Source: Cellulomonas fimi ATCC 484
GTDB taxonomy: Bacteria; Actinomycetota; Actinomycetes; Actinomycetales; Cellulomonadaceae
Length of the DNA: 64,000 bases
Reading direction: 5' to 3'
NCBI RefSeq assembly: GCF_000212695.1
Contig: NC_015514.1
Coordinates: forward strand, 4,154,001 to 4,218,000
The notes beneath the pieces are model-generated. The model was not told the origin of the DNA. It saw nothing but the letters and a program-made list of their open reading frames with translations, and did not search any database. This document shows positions 29,416-38,974 of the stretch, piece by piece; within the stretch, counting starts at the first letter, position 1, and every line of letters starts with the position of its first letter. Position numbers and translations under genes: made by a program.

Positions 29416-30585
29416 TCAGGCTCCCAGCGTCGCCTGCCAGCGGACGACCCGGTCGACGGCCTCCCGCACCACCTCGGGCGACGACGCGAACGACAGCCGC
29501 ACGAACCGGTGCCCGTCGACGGGGTCGAAGTCGGTGCCCGGCGTGAGGGCCACGCCGGCCTCGTCGAGCAGCCGCGCGCACCACGTCACCGAGTCGAGGC
29601 CCGACGACGACACGTCGCCGTACAGGTAGAACGCACCGTCCGCGGGGGCGACGTGCGTCCACCCGAGCTCGGGCAGCCGCTCCAGCAGGAGCGCGCGCGA
29701 CGCGGCGTACCGCTCGACGTTGGCACGCGCCGCCGCGTAGCCCTCCGGGCTGAAGGCGGCCACACCCGCGTGCTGCGCGAGCGCCGGCGGGCACAGCGCG
29801 ACGTTGCCCGCGAGCGCGTCGACGGGCGCGACGAGGTCGTCGGGCAGCACCAGCCAGCCGAGCCGCCACCCGGTCATCGCCCAGTACTTGGAGAACGAGT
29901 TCACGACGACCGCGCCGCCGTCGAGGTACTGCGCGGCGGTGGCCACGACGGCACCCTCGTCGTACGTGATGCCGTGGTAGATCTCGTCGCTCACCAGCCG
30001 GACCCCGTGCTCGGCGCACCACGCGGCGAGCTCGGCGAGCGACGCGGCGTCGACCATCGTGCCCGTGGGGTTCGCGGGGCTCGCGACGACGAGTCCGTCG
30101 AGCGGGCCGTCGAGCGCCTCGAGGTGCGCGACCGTCGGCTGGAACCGCGACTCCGGCCCGCACGGCAGCTCCACGACCTCGCACCCGAGCGCGCGCAGGA
30201 TGTTGGTGTACGCCGGGTAGCCCGGGCGGGCGAGGGCGACCCGGTCGCCCACGTCGAACGCCGCGAGGAACGCGAGCAGGAACCCGCCCGACGATCCCGT
30301 CGTGACCGCGATGCGCGCGGGGTCGACGTCCACGTCGTACCAGGTCCGGTAGTGCGTGGCGATGGCGGCGCGCAGCCCCGGCGCGCCGAGAGCCTCGGTG
30401 TACCCGAGGTCGCCGCTGGTCAGCAGCTCGACGGCACGCTGCCGGACCACCTCCGACGCACCGGTCGACGGCTCGCCGGCGCACAGGTTGAGGACGTGCT
30501 CCCCCGCAGCCCGGCGCGCGTTCGCGGCAGCGAGGATCTCCATGACGGCGAAGGGCGGCACGTGCGCCCGGGAGGCGACCTTCAC
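29416..30585 (-). CDS. class I/II PLP-dependent aminotransferase
   Basis: The 389-residue protein has VPPFAVMEILAAANARR, LNLCAGEPSTG, TTGSSGGFLLAFLAAF, SPANPTGTMV, RLVSDEIYHGITYD and the PLP-lysine motif NSFSKYWAMTGWRLGWLV. These fit aspartate/alanine-type aminotransferases of subfamily I-alpha. The amino donor is unknown. I set the start at GTG 30585: CAGGAT (30593-30598) lies seven bases upstream, and an ATG at 30594 would lie within that element. It is divergent from corA with only 67 bases between starts. Confidence 0.88.
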   Translation of the reverse strand: MKVASRAHVPPFAVMEILAAANARRAAGEHVLNLCAGEPSTGASEVVRQRAVELLTSGDLGYTEALGAPGLRAAIATHYRTWYDVDVDPARIAVTTGSSGGFLLAFLAAFDVGDRVALARPGYPAYTNILRALGCEVVELPCGPESRFQPTVAHLEALDGPLDGLVVASPANPTGTMVDAASLAELAAWCAEHGVRLVSDEIYHGITYDEGAVVATAAQYLDGGAVVVNSFSKYWAMTGWRLGWLVLPDDLVAPVDALAGNVALCPPALAQHAGVAAFSPEGYAAARANVERYAASRALLLERLPELGWTHVAPADGAFYLYGDVSSSGLDSVTWCARLLDEAGVALTPGTDFDPVDGHRFVRLSFASSPEVVREAVDRVVRWQATLGA

Positions 30586-30652
30586 CCGCCCCATCCTGCC
30601 GTGCCGAGCACCACCGGGCGCCCGTTCGACTCTCCCGCCGGAACAGAGCAGC

Positions 30653-31657
30653 ATGCGGTGCGTGATCGTGGACTGCGCCCTCTACACCCACGGCGTCCGG
30701 CGGCACCGGCTCGACGACCTGTTCGCCGCCGCGCAGGAGGCGGAGCGGGACGACGGGTTCGTCTGGGTGGGCCTCGTGGACCCGTCCGCCGACGAGTTCG
30801 ACGCGCTCGCGGAGGGGTTCGCGCTGCCGGAGCTGGCGATCGAGGACGCGATCCGGGCGCACCAGCGCCCCAAGCTCGAGCGCTACCCCGACCTGACGTT
30901 CGCGATCGTCAAGCCCGTGCGGTACGTCGACCACGCCGAGGTCGTCGACGTGGGCGAGCTCGCGGTCTTCGTCGGGCCGCGGTTCGTCGTCGTCGTGCGG
31001 CACGGCGACTCGCAGGTCCCGGCGCGCGCCCGCCGGAGCCTGGAGGCGGACCCGGACACGATGGCGCTCGGGCCGTGGGCGGTGCTGCACCGGCTGCTCG
31101 ACCTGACCGTCGACGAGTACCTGGAGGTCACGCGGTCCGTGGACGTCGACCTCGACGAGATCGAGGACCAGGTGTTCGGCTCGACGCCCGGCGAGGACCA
31201 CGCGGAGCGCATCTACCGGCTCAAGTCGGAGGTGCAGCAGTTCCGGCGGGCGGTCGTGCCGCTCGTCGGGCCGCTGCACCGGCTCGCGGCGGGCCAGGTG
31301 CCGGGCGTCCCGGAGGAGATGGCACCGTACTTCCGGGACGTCGAGGACCACGCGCTGCGGGTCGCCGACTCGATCGAGACCGCCGACGCGCTGCTGTCCG
31401 GTGTGCTGGCCGCCGACCTCGCGCAGGTGACCGTCGCGCAGTCGCGCGTGAGCGTGCAGCAGAACGCGGACATGCGGAAGATCTCGGCGTGGGCCGCGAT
31501 CGGCCTGGTGCCGACGGCGATCGCGGGGGTCTACGGCATGAACGTGCGCAACCTGCCGGCCGCCGACACCGGCTTCGGGTTCTGGGTGGTGCTCGCCGTC
31601 ATCGTCGGCTCGTGCGTGCTGCTGCACCGCGCCTTCCGACGCAACCGCTGGTTGTAG
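30653..31657 (+). CDS. corA: CorA-family magnesium/cobalt transporter
   Basis: The 334-residue protein has a long cytoplasmic N-terminal domain (for example PELAIEDAIRAHQRPKLERY, VDVDLDEIEDQVF) and two C-terminal membrane spans. The family signature is YGMNVRNLP after the first span (GLVPTAIAGVYGMN). The protein ends with a basic HRAFRRNRWL. It should be a pentameric inner-membrane channel for Mg2+ (possibly Co2+ or Ni2+). It is divergent from the aminotransferase gene. The stop codon begins an 11-bp tandem repeat. Confidence 0.93.
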   Translation: MRCVIVDCALYTHGVRRHRLDDLFAAAQEAERDDGFVWVGLVDPSADEFDALAEGFALPELAIEDAIRAHQRPKLERYPDLTFAIVKPVRYVDHAEVVDVGELAVFVGPRFVVVVRHGDSQVPARARRSLEADPDTMALGPWAVLHRLLDLTVDEYLEVTRSVDVDLDEIEDQVFGSTPGEDHAERIYRLKSEVQQFRRAVVPLVGPLHRLAAGQVPGVPEEMAPYFRDVEDHALRVADSIETADALLSGVLAADLAQVTVAQSRVSVQQNADMRKISAWAAIGLVPTAIAGVYGMNVRNLPAADTGFGFWVVLAVIVGSCVLLHRAFRRNRWL

Positions 31658-31684
31658 GGCGGCTGTAGGGCGGGTGTAGGGCGG
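31653..31684. repeat. 11-bp tandem repeat, three copies, at the corA stop codon
   Basis: TGTAGGGCGG recurs at 31653, 31664 and 31675. The TAG of the first copy is the corA stop codon. Confidence 0.85.
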
Positions 31685-31715
31685 CAGCCCGCCGCGGCGT
31701 CCCGGCCGGAGCGGG

Positions 31716-32255
31716 TCAGCCCGCCGTCGCGGCGTCCCGGGCCGCGAGCGCCGCGCGGACGTGCGCGACGACCCCGTCCGCGGCCGCCTCGACCTCGGCG
31801 AGGCACGTGGAGAAGTTCTCCGGACCGCCGTACCAGGGGTCGTCGACGTCGAGCACGTGCTCAGGCTGGCCGGGCGCGACGAGGGGTGCGGCCGGGTCGA
31901 ACGACCGGTACATCACGACGCGCGCCGCGACGCCCGCGTCCCCCGCGAGCCGGCGCAGCGCGCGGGCGTGGGAGGACGTCATCGCGAGGACGAGGTCGCG
32001 CGCCGGGAGGTCGGAGGCGCGGACCTGCCGCGCGCGGTGCCCGTCGCCGACCGGGTAGCCGTGCTCCGCGAGCACGGCGCGCGCGCGCCGGTCGACGGGC
32101 CTGCCGTGCTCCTCGTCGCTGATCCCGGACGAGTCGACGACGACCGCGTGGCCGAGGCCCGCAGCCTCGAACCGGTCGCGCAGCACGATCTCCGCCATCG
32201 GGGAGCGGCAGATGTTGCCGGTGCAGACGGTCATCACGCGGTACGGCTCGGTCAC
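31716..32255 (-). CDS. low-molecular-weight protein-tyrosine phosphatase
   Basis: The 179-residue protein has the P-loop CTGNICRSP (CX5RS) near residues 11-19 and the general-acid loop DVDDPWYG near residue 138, both required for catalysis. The family dephosphorylates tyrosines in cytoplasmic proteins and is often linked to exopolysaccharide control or signalling. The start GTG 32255 has GAGGAT six bases upstream, which could be a -10 element of a leaderless gene or part of a Shine-Dalgarno. It is convergent with corA. Confidence 0.92.
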   Translation of the reverse strand: MTEPYRVMTVCTGNICRSPMAEIVLRDRFEAAGLGHAVVVDSSGISDEEHGRPVDRRARAVLAEHGYPVGDGHRARQVRASDLPARDLVLAMTSSHARALRRLAGDAGVAARVVMYRSFDPAAPLVAPGQPEHVLDVDDPWYGGPENFSTCLAEVEAAADGVVAHVRAALAARDAATAG

Positions 32256-32428
32256 GCGCCCATCCTCGCGCACGGCCCCCGGGTCAGGGTCGACGCGCCG
32301 CGGCGCCGAGCGCGTGCACGACCTGGTGCTGGACGTCCCGCGTCCGGCCTGACGCGCGCAGGGAGCACCCAGCACGCGCCCCCGCGGCCGTGCGCACCGC
32401 GCGTCTCCACGCATCGACGACGCACAGG

Positions 32429-32734
32429 TCAGCGGCGCCCCGCGCGCTCGACGTCGACGGTCAGCCGCAGCGCGACGGTGTCTCCGAGTTCGATGCCCTC
32501 CGCCGCCCGGACCGCGTCCTTGAGCGGCACGAGGTACCCGCCCTGCTTCGGGAACAGCGACGTCGTCCAGCGGGTGCGGCCGACCTGCACCGCGACGGGG
32601 ATGACGCCCCACCCGTAGCTGACCAGGGACGACGCGGCCCGCAGCTCGGCCGCCTCCGCGTCGGGCACCGTGACGAAGTGGAAGGGCGCCGGGCCCTTCC
32701 ACCACCACACCTCACCGCTGAACCGCAGCTCCAC
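32429..32734 (-). CDS. DUF1905 protein
   Basis: The 101-residue protein has ELRFSGEVWWWKGPAPFHFV, LVSYGWGVIPVAVQVG, TRWTTSLFPKQGGYLVPLK and IELGDTVALRLTVD, the whole of the DUF1905 beta-barrel-like domain. No function is established for the family. GTG 32734 has AAGGAT six bases upstream. It is separated from the phosphatase gene by 173 bases in which I see no gene. Confidence 0.85.
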   Translation of the reverse strand: MELRFSGEVWWWKGPAPFHFVTVPDAEAAELRAASSLVSYGWGVIPVAVQVGRTRWTTSLFPKQGGYLVPLKDAVRAAEGIELGDTVALRLTVDVERAGRR

Positions 32735-32836
32735 GCGCCCATCCTTGCGCCTGGCCCCGCGCGAGACCGTGGTCGTCGCCGCGCACGCGGCGCGGACGGG
32801 GACGACCACGGTCTCGGTGCGGCGCAGCCGCCCGGG

Positions 32837-35800
32837 TCAGCGGCGGCCGACGACGAAGCGGGCGGCGCGGGTCGTGGCCGCGAGGCCCGGGCGACGGCGG
32901 GTCGCGACGACGACGGCACCGCCGGCGGCGACCAGGCCGGCGGCGACGAGAGCGAGCGCCGTCACGCCGTCCGCGCCCGTCGTCGCGAGCGCCCCCGCGC
33001 CCCGGCCGGACGCGGCGCGCACCTGGACCTCGACCCACACGGTCCGTCCGTCGACCTGCCCGACGAGCGCGAGGCGGTGCGTGCCGGGGGCGACGGACGA
33101 CGGGATCGTCAGGCGCGCCTCGACGGCCCCGGTGGCGTCGGCCCGGGCCCAGCCGAGCGCCGTCGGCGCGGAGAACAGCCACACCTGCACCCACTCGCCG
33201 GGCACGAACCCGGCGCCCCGCACGGTGATCGTGCCGCCGGCCCGGGGCGTGCCGTCGACGGTCACACCGCCGCGGTTCGCGTCCGTGAGGCCGTCGGCGG
33301 TGGGCGTGAACCGGGGGACGTCGGGCCGGGTGGGCCCAGCGCCCGGCGTGGCACCGGCGCCCGCACCCGGCGTGCCGCTCGGGCTCGGGACGGGCGTGCT
33401 CACGGACGGCGTCGGCGTGGGCGTCGGCCCCGCGTCGAGGTGCCCCGCGAAGACGTCGGCCGCGTCACCCAGCGCCATCAGCACGGTCTCGCCGGTCGCG
33501 TCGACGGCACCGTCGTTGTCGGTCACGGCCCAGACGGTGCCGTCGCCGCCGACGGTCAGGCCCTCGAGCTTCTCCTGCGTCCACCCGTGCGTGGCGCGCA
33601 GGTCGGGCAGCACGTCGCGCACGAGGTCCTTCGTGAGCGTGCCGACGGTGCCGGGTGCGGGATCGGCCGGCAGGTCGACGGCGTAGACGCGCTTGACGCG
33701 GGCGGTCGGGCCGTTGAGCTTGTCCCGCTCGACCACGGCGAGCGTGTCGTGGTCGACGGCCGTCACCTCGGACAGCCCGATCCAGTCCCCGGTGGTGCTC
33801 GTGGTCTCCAACGGGTACGCGAACCAGGTCCACGTGCCGTGGTCGACGTCGAACCGGCCGATGCGCGCCGTCCCGCCGAGGCCGCCGGGATCGGTCGTCA
33901 GACCCCGCTGGAGGGCGACGAACACGTGCTCGCCGTCCTTCCCGGCCGCGACCGCGACACCCTCGACGCCCCACTTCGTCAGGCCGGACGCGACGTCGGC
34001 GGGAAGCGGGACCGTCTCGACGACCGCCCCGGACGCGTCGAGGCGCACGAGCTGGTTCGCGGCGCCGGTCGCCCCCTCGACCCCTAGCCAGAAGCCTCCG
34101 CCGGCGCGCGCTGCCACGCCCTCGACGTCCAGCCCGACGGGTGCGCCGTCGCGCGTCACCATGACCTCGCGGTCGACGACGGCGGGCGTGCCCGACACGT
34201 CGAGCGACAGCAGCCGGGTGGGCGTGTACGCGGCGTCCGTGGCCGACCAGAGCCGCCGGTCGTCGGCCGGGTCGGCGGTGAGCGCGCCGAGGGCGCCCCA
34301 GCCGATCGGGTTCCCGGCCCCGTCGTCGGCGGACACCACCGACGGGAACGCGGGCGTGCCGGACGCGGCGGCGTGCGCCGGGCCCCGGCCGAAGACGGTG
34401 ACCGACGAACGGACCAGCGCGGACGCGTCGTCCTCCTCGCTCGACACGAGCAGCAGGTCGCGCGACGGCACGGGCAGGAGCCCCTCGGGCCCGTTCGTCG
34501 TCGCGAGCACCTGCACGAACCGCGGCACGGCCGGGACGGTCACGTCGTAGACGGCCACGAAGTTCGACCGCTCCGAGCCCACGAACGCGTACGGCGTGCC
34601 GCCGAGCGTCGCGACGGCCAGGCCCTCGGGCTCGACACCCTTCTTCGCGGCACGGTCCTCGGTGTGCAGCCCGACGCGCACCGCGAGCCGCTCGAGCTCG
34701 GCGCCCGCGTCCCAGACGACGGCGCCGGTGGTGTCGAACACCGTCCAGCCGCGCGTCCCGCCCTTCCAGTCCCCCTCGTTCGCGGTGGCGAGGTGCCCCG
34801 CGTCGAGCCACGCGACGGCGTCGGGCTCGCGCGGACGCGTCGGGAGCGCCCCGGTCTGGTCGACGCGCCCGTCCTTCGTCACGTCGACCCCCGTGACCGC
34901 GGCGGAGCCGGCGCTGAACACCCGCGTGACGGAGCCGGACGCGAGGTCCACGAGGACGACGCCGTTGTTCTCCTGCAGCGTCACCGCGACGGTCGTGCCG
35001 GTCGGGTCGACCGCGACGTACTCCGGCTCGGGGTCGTGCGGGGTGTCGAGGCCCGCGGCGACGAACGACGGCAGCGCCGAGCCGTCCGGTGCGGTGAACG
35101 GCACGGCACGCGTCGTCCAGGTGCCCGGGTCGGCGGTGTCCGGCAGGTCGAGCAGCTGGAGGAACCCGCCGGGTGCCTGCGGCAGGTCGCCCTCGTCGCC
35201 GTCCGCCGGGGACGCGTCCTCGTCGCGCTGGTTCTCGATCGCGATCGCAGCGTGGCGCCGGTCCGGTGCGAGCGCGATCGAGTCCGGCTGGCCACCCAGG
35301 TCGAGCGTGCGGACGAGGGTGCGGGTGCGCAGGTCGACGACGGCGAGGACGCCCGACGGGTCGGTGAACGACGCGGAGGTGTCGACGACGACGAGCACGT
35401 GGTTGCCGACGACCGCGACCGAGGTCGGCTCCGCGTGCTCTCCGACGCCGAGCCCCGCGTGCAGGTCCAGCGTGCCCAGGCCGGCCGGCGCACCGGGGTC
35501 GGTGATGTCGACGAAGCCGATGCGACGTGCGAGCGCGTCGGTGTGGACGAACGTGCGCCCGTCGTCGCTCACCGCCGAGATCTCGGCGACCGTCTCCGCC
35601 GTGGGGTCCTCCCCCGCGGGGCGGTTGAGGTGGACCGGGTACGTCGCGAGCCGGTGGAACGTCTGCTCCGCGGTCGGCGTGGACCAGTCCGCGGCCGCAG
35701 GGCGGGAGACGGCGGCGGCGTCCGCGACAGCGGTGCGAGCGGGTGCGGCGGCGGCCGTGGTCGCGAGCCCGGCGGCGAGCGCCGCGGCGGCGGTGGCGAG

Positions 35801-35896
35801 CGCGACGGTCGCGGTGCGGGGACTGGCGGTGCCACGGTCGGGGGTGCCGCGTCGGCGGCCGACGGGGTGGTCGGCGCGGGGCTGCGGACGCAGCAT
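32837..35896 (-). CDS. secreted, sortase-anchored protein with phytase-esterase-like domain
   Basis: The 1,019-residue protein has GAAGGAG before ATG 35896. N-terminus: basic residues then a hydrophobic Ala-rich signal segment (about 28-52). A beta-propeller-like half follows (ISAVSDDGRTFVHTDA, GQPDSIALAPDRRHAAIAIE). Then comes a region like the esterase-like phytase family PF13449 (KWGVEGVAVA, IGLSEVTAVDHDTLAVVERD, QEKLEGLTVGGDGTVWAVTD). A Pro/Thr/Ser linker (about 828-865), an Ig-like domain (ITVRGAGFVPGEWVQVWL), and a LATTG motif at 970-974 before a hydrophobic span and RRR complete it. LAxTG is the class E sortase motif, so it is likely fixed to the cell wall. The substrate is unknown; phosphate-ester hydrolysis is plausible. 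Confidence 0.85.
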   Translation of the reverse strand: MLRPQPRADHPVGRRRGTPDRGTASPRTATVALATAAAALAAGLATTAAAAPARTAVADAAAVSRPAAADWSTPTAEQTFHRLATYPVHLNRPAGEDPTAETVAEISAVSDDGRTFVHTDALARRIGFVDITDPGAPAGLGTLDLHAGLGVGEHAEPTSVAVVGNHVLVVVDTSASFTDPSGVLAVVDLRTRTLVRTLDLGGQPDSIALAPDRRHAAIAIENQRDEDASPADGDEGDLPQAPGGFLQLLDLPDTADPGTWTTRAVPFTAPDGSALPSFVAAGLDTPHDPEPEYVAVDPTGTTVAVTLQENNGVVLVDLASGSVTRVFSAGSAAVTGVDVTKDGRVDQTGALPTRPREPDAVAWLDAGHLATANEGDWKGGTRGWTVFDTTGAVVWDAGAELERLAVRVGLHTEDRAAKKGVEPEGLAVATLGGTPYAFVGSERSNFVAVYDVTVPAVPRFVQVLATTNGPEGLLPVPSRDLLLVSSEEDDASALVRSSVTVFGRGPAHAAASGTPAFPSVVSADDGAGNPIGWGALGALTADPADDRRLWSATDAAYTPTRLLSLDVSGTPAVVDREVMVTRDGAPVGLDVEGVAARAGGGFWLGVEGATGAANQLVRLDASGAVVETVPLPADVASGLTKWGVEGVAVAAGKDGEHVFVALQRGLTTDPGGLGGTARIGRFDVDHGTWTWFAYPLETTSTTGDWIGLSEVTAVDHDTLAVVERDKLNGPTARVKRVYAVDLPADPAPGTVGTLTKDLVRDVLPDLRATHGWTQEKLEGLTVGGDGTVWAVTDNDGAVDATGETVLMALGDAADVFAGHLDAGPTPTPTPSVSTPVPSPSGTPGAGAGATPGAGPTRPDVPRFTPTADGLTDANRGGVTVDGTPRAGGTITVRGAGFVPGEWVQVWLFSAPTALGWARADATGAVEARLTIPSSVAPGTHRLALVGQVDGRTVWVEVQVRAASGRGAGALATTGADGVTALALVAAGLVAAGGAVVVATRRRPGLAATTRAARFVVGRR

Positions 35897-35909
35897 CGGT
35901 GCTCCTTCT

Positions 35910-35973
35910 CTCGGTGTCGACTTCGCTCGGTGTCGACCTCTCTCGGTGCCGACCTCTCTCGGTGTCGGCGCGA
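35910..35973. repeat. 16-bp direct repeat, four copies, in the leader of the wall-anchored protein
   Basis: CTCGGTG starts identical or near-identical 16-bp units at 35910, 35926, 35942 and 35958 (consensus CTCGGTGTCGACCTCT). They end 14 bases before the start codon at 35896 and could bind a regulator or be simple slippage. Confidence 0.85.
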
Positions 35974-36071
35974 GGGTGCCGGTCACGGGTGTCGCACACC
36001 GGACCCGCAGGTGAACGCCGTCGGTCGGCCGGACGACGAGGTCACGCGGGCGGCCGGCCAGCGCCACACCC

Positions 36072-36099
36072 TTGTGACGCGATATAGACGCGATATACT
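36072..36099 (+). promoter_or_regulatory. promoter and direct-repeat operator of the PadR gene
   Basis: TTGTGA (36072-36077) and TATACT (36094-36099) are 16 bases apart. The 11-bp direct repeat GACGCGATATA, GACGCGATATA (36076-36097) covers the spacer and part of both boxes, so the bound regulator would block RNA polymerase. Confidence 0.7.
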
Positions 36100-36146
36100 C
36101 TGGGCCGAGCATTCGGCAGCGAGTAACCACGACGAGGGAGCCGGGC

Positions 36147-36830
36147 ATGGCACCGCGCACGCGCAGCAACCCCCTCGCGCTCGCCGTCCTCACGCTGCTG
36201 TGGGAGCGCCCGATGCACCCCTACGAGATGTCGATGACCCTCCGCGAGCGCCGCAAGGACGAGACCGTCCGGCTCAACTTCGGCTCGCTCTACTCGGTCG
36301 TCGACGGGCTCGAGAAGCGCGGGCTGATCGAGGCCGCGTCGACCGAGCGCGAGGGCAACAGGCCGCCGCGCACCGTGTACCGGATCACGGACGCCGGCGC
36401 GACCGAGGCCGTCGACTGGCTGAGCGACCTGGTCCGCACGCCGGTCAAGGAGTTCCCGCAGTTCGAGGCGGCCCTCTCCTTCCTCCCGCTGCTGGCGCCC
36501 GACGACGTCGCCCGGCTCCTGCGGATGCGCGCCGCGTCGGTGCGCGTCACGCTCACGTCGCTCGAGTCGACCGTCGCCGACGCGCGCGCGCAGGGCCTGC
36601 CGCGGATCTTCGCGCTCGAGGCCGAGTACGAGATGGCGCTGCTGCGCGCGGAGCTCGACTTCGTGGTCGCGCTCGAGGCCGGCATCGGCGACGGCTCGCT
36701 CGAGCAGGTCGATCTGTGGCGGTCGCTGCACGACCGGGCCGACGCCGCCGGGCGGCTCGACCCCGACGAGCTCGCCGACGCGCTCGCGCCCTACCTCTCC
36801 GTCCAGGAGGACCCGCCCACGACACGCTGA
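36147..36830 (+). CDS. PadR-family transcriptional regulator
   Basis: The 227-residue protein has the PadR winged helix at the N-terminus (PLALAVLTLLWERPMHPYEM, LNFGSLYSVVDGLEKRGLIE, RTVYRITDAGATEAVDWL) and a helical C-terminal dimerisation domain of the PadR/VirR type. It precedes an ABC drug-export operon on the same strand; related PadR proteins repress such transporters and respond to drugs or phenolics. Its promoter overlaps an 11-bp direct repeat, suggesting autoregulation. A 249-base gap separates it from the ABC genes. Confidence 0.92.
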   Translation: MAPRTRSNPLALAVLTLLWERPMHPYEMSMTLRERRKDETVRLNFGSLYSVVDGLEKRGLIEAASTEREGNRPPRTVYRITDAGATEAVDWLSDLVRTPVKEFPQFEAALSFLPLLAPDDVARLLRMRAASVRVTLTSLESTVADARAQGLPRIFALEAEYEMALLRAELDFVVALEAGIGDGSLEQVDLWRSLHDRADAAGRLDPDELADALAPYLSVQEDPPTTR

Positions 36831-36862
36831 CCCGCGCGCCGCGCGACGGCGCCCACGAGACC

Positions 36863-36880
36863 CCGGGGACCCGTCCCCGG
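36863..36880. terminator. short hairpin after the PadR gene
   Basis: CCGGGGA-CCCG-TCCCCGG forms a 7-bp stem with a four-base loop 32 bases after the PadR stop. No T-run follows. Confidence 0.45.
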
Positions 36881-37079
36881 ACAGCAGGTCGGCCCAGGTG
36901 CTGGCACACCCGGGCCGACCGGTGACGAACCGACCGAGGCCCCGCCGCGAGGCGGGACCACCTGTGCGATCCGCTGCACCGACCAGCATAGGTGGCCCCT
37001 CGGTCGCACCACCGGCGTCAGCAGGCGCCGGTGCCGTGGCCGTCCCGACGGACGGCGCGACCGACGAAGGAGCACCACC

Positions 37080-38071
<992 letters not shown>

Positions 38072-38075
<4 letters not shown>

Positions 38076-38899
38076 GCGCCGCCACGCTCGCGCCGACGCG
38101 CACGACGGCACCGTCGGCCCGCCGCGCCGGCCGGGTCGCGCAGACGCTCGTGGTGTGCCACCGGTGGGTGGTCGGCACCGTCCGGCAGCCGTGGGGGCTC
38201 GGGGTGTCGGTGCTGCAGCCGCTCGTGTGGATCGTGCTGTTCGGCAACGTCTTCGAGTCCGTCGCGTCGGTCCCCGGCTTCGGCGCCGACGACTACCTGA
38301 CGTTCCTCGTGCCGGGCGTCCTCATGATGACCGTCCTGTACTCCGGCGCGTGGGCCGGGACGGGGTTCATCGACGACATCCGCTCGGGCGTCATGGACCG
38401 CCTCCTCACGTCCCCGGTGCGCCGCTCGGCGCTCGTCCTGGGCCAGCTGCTCCAGCAGCTGCTGGTCACCGGGGTGCAGGGCGTGGTCGTGCTGGCCATC
38501 GCCGCGGCGGCAGGGGCCCGGTTCGACGGCGGGCTCCTCGGGCTGGCCGTCGCCCTGGCCGCGTCGCTGCTGCTCGCGGCGGCGTTCTGCTCGCTGTCCG
38601 CGGCGGTCGCGCTGCTCGCCCGGGACCAGACGGCCCTCATCGGCATCTCGACGACGATCGTCCTGCCGGCGACGTTCGTCTCGACCGCCCTCATGCCGAC
38701 GGCCGTGCTGCCGTCCTGGGTGGAGTCGGCGGCGCGGTACAACCCGCTCACGTGGGCCACGGAGATCGCCCGCACGGCGATGTCGCCCGCCGTCGACTGG
38801 GGCCTCGTCGGGACGCGGGCCGCCCTGCTGACCGTCCTCGCCACGGCCGTCGCCGCGTGGTCGGTCGGCGCCATGCGCCGCTACCAGCGCTCGCTCTGA
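38072..38899 (+). CDS. ABC-2 type drug-export permease
   Basis: The 275-residue inner-membrane permease has about six spans (for example VLQPLVWIVLFGNVF, VPGVLMMTVLYSGAWAG, LGLAVALAASLLLAAAFCSL). The cytoplasmic loop motif GFIDDIRSGVMDRLLTSPVR is typical of DrrB permeases. It starts four bases inside the ATPase stop codon and forms one exporter with it. This is the second DrrAB-like exporter in the window; the first (3228-4972) is under a TetR protein. Confidence 0.92.
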
Positions 38900-38974
38900 C
38901 GCGTCACCCGCCGCGGTCCCCGGCTCAGCCGCGGGGCCGTGGCGGGCGGCCGCACCACCGGGGCCGCGGGCGCG

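Noticed and set aside
32256..32428. Gap between phosphatase and DUF1905 genes as a possible gene
   Set aside because: No frame with sensible codon use or ribosome-binding site; left as spacer.
36863..36880. GGGGAC-CC-GTCCCC as a further DosR-like box
   Set aside because: The half-sites are only two bases apart instead of four; it fits a terminator-like hairpin better.
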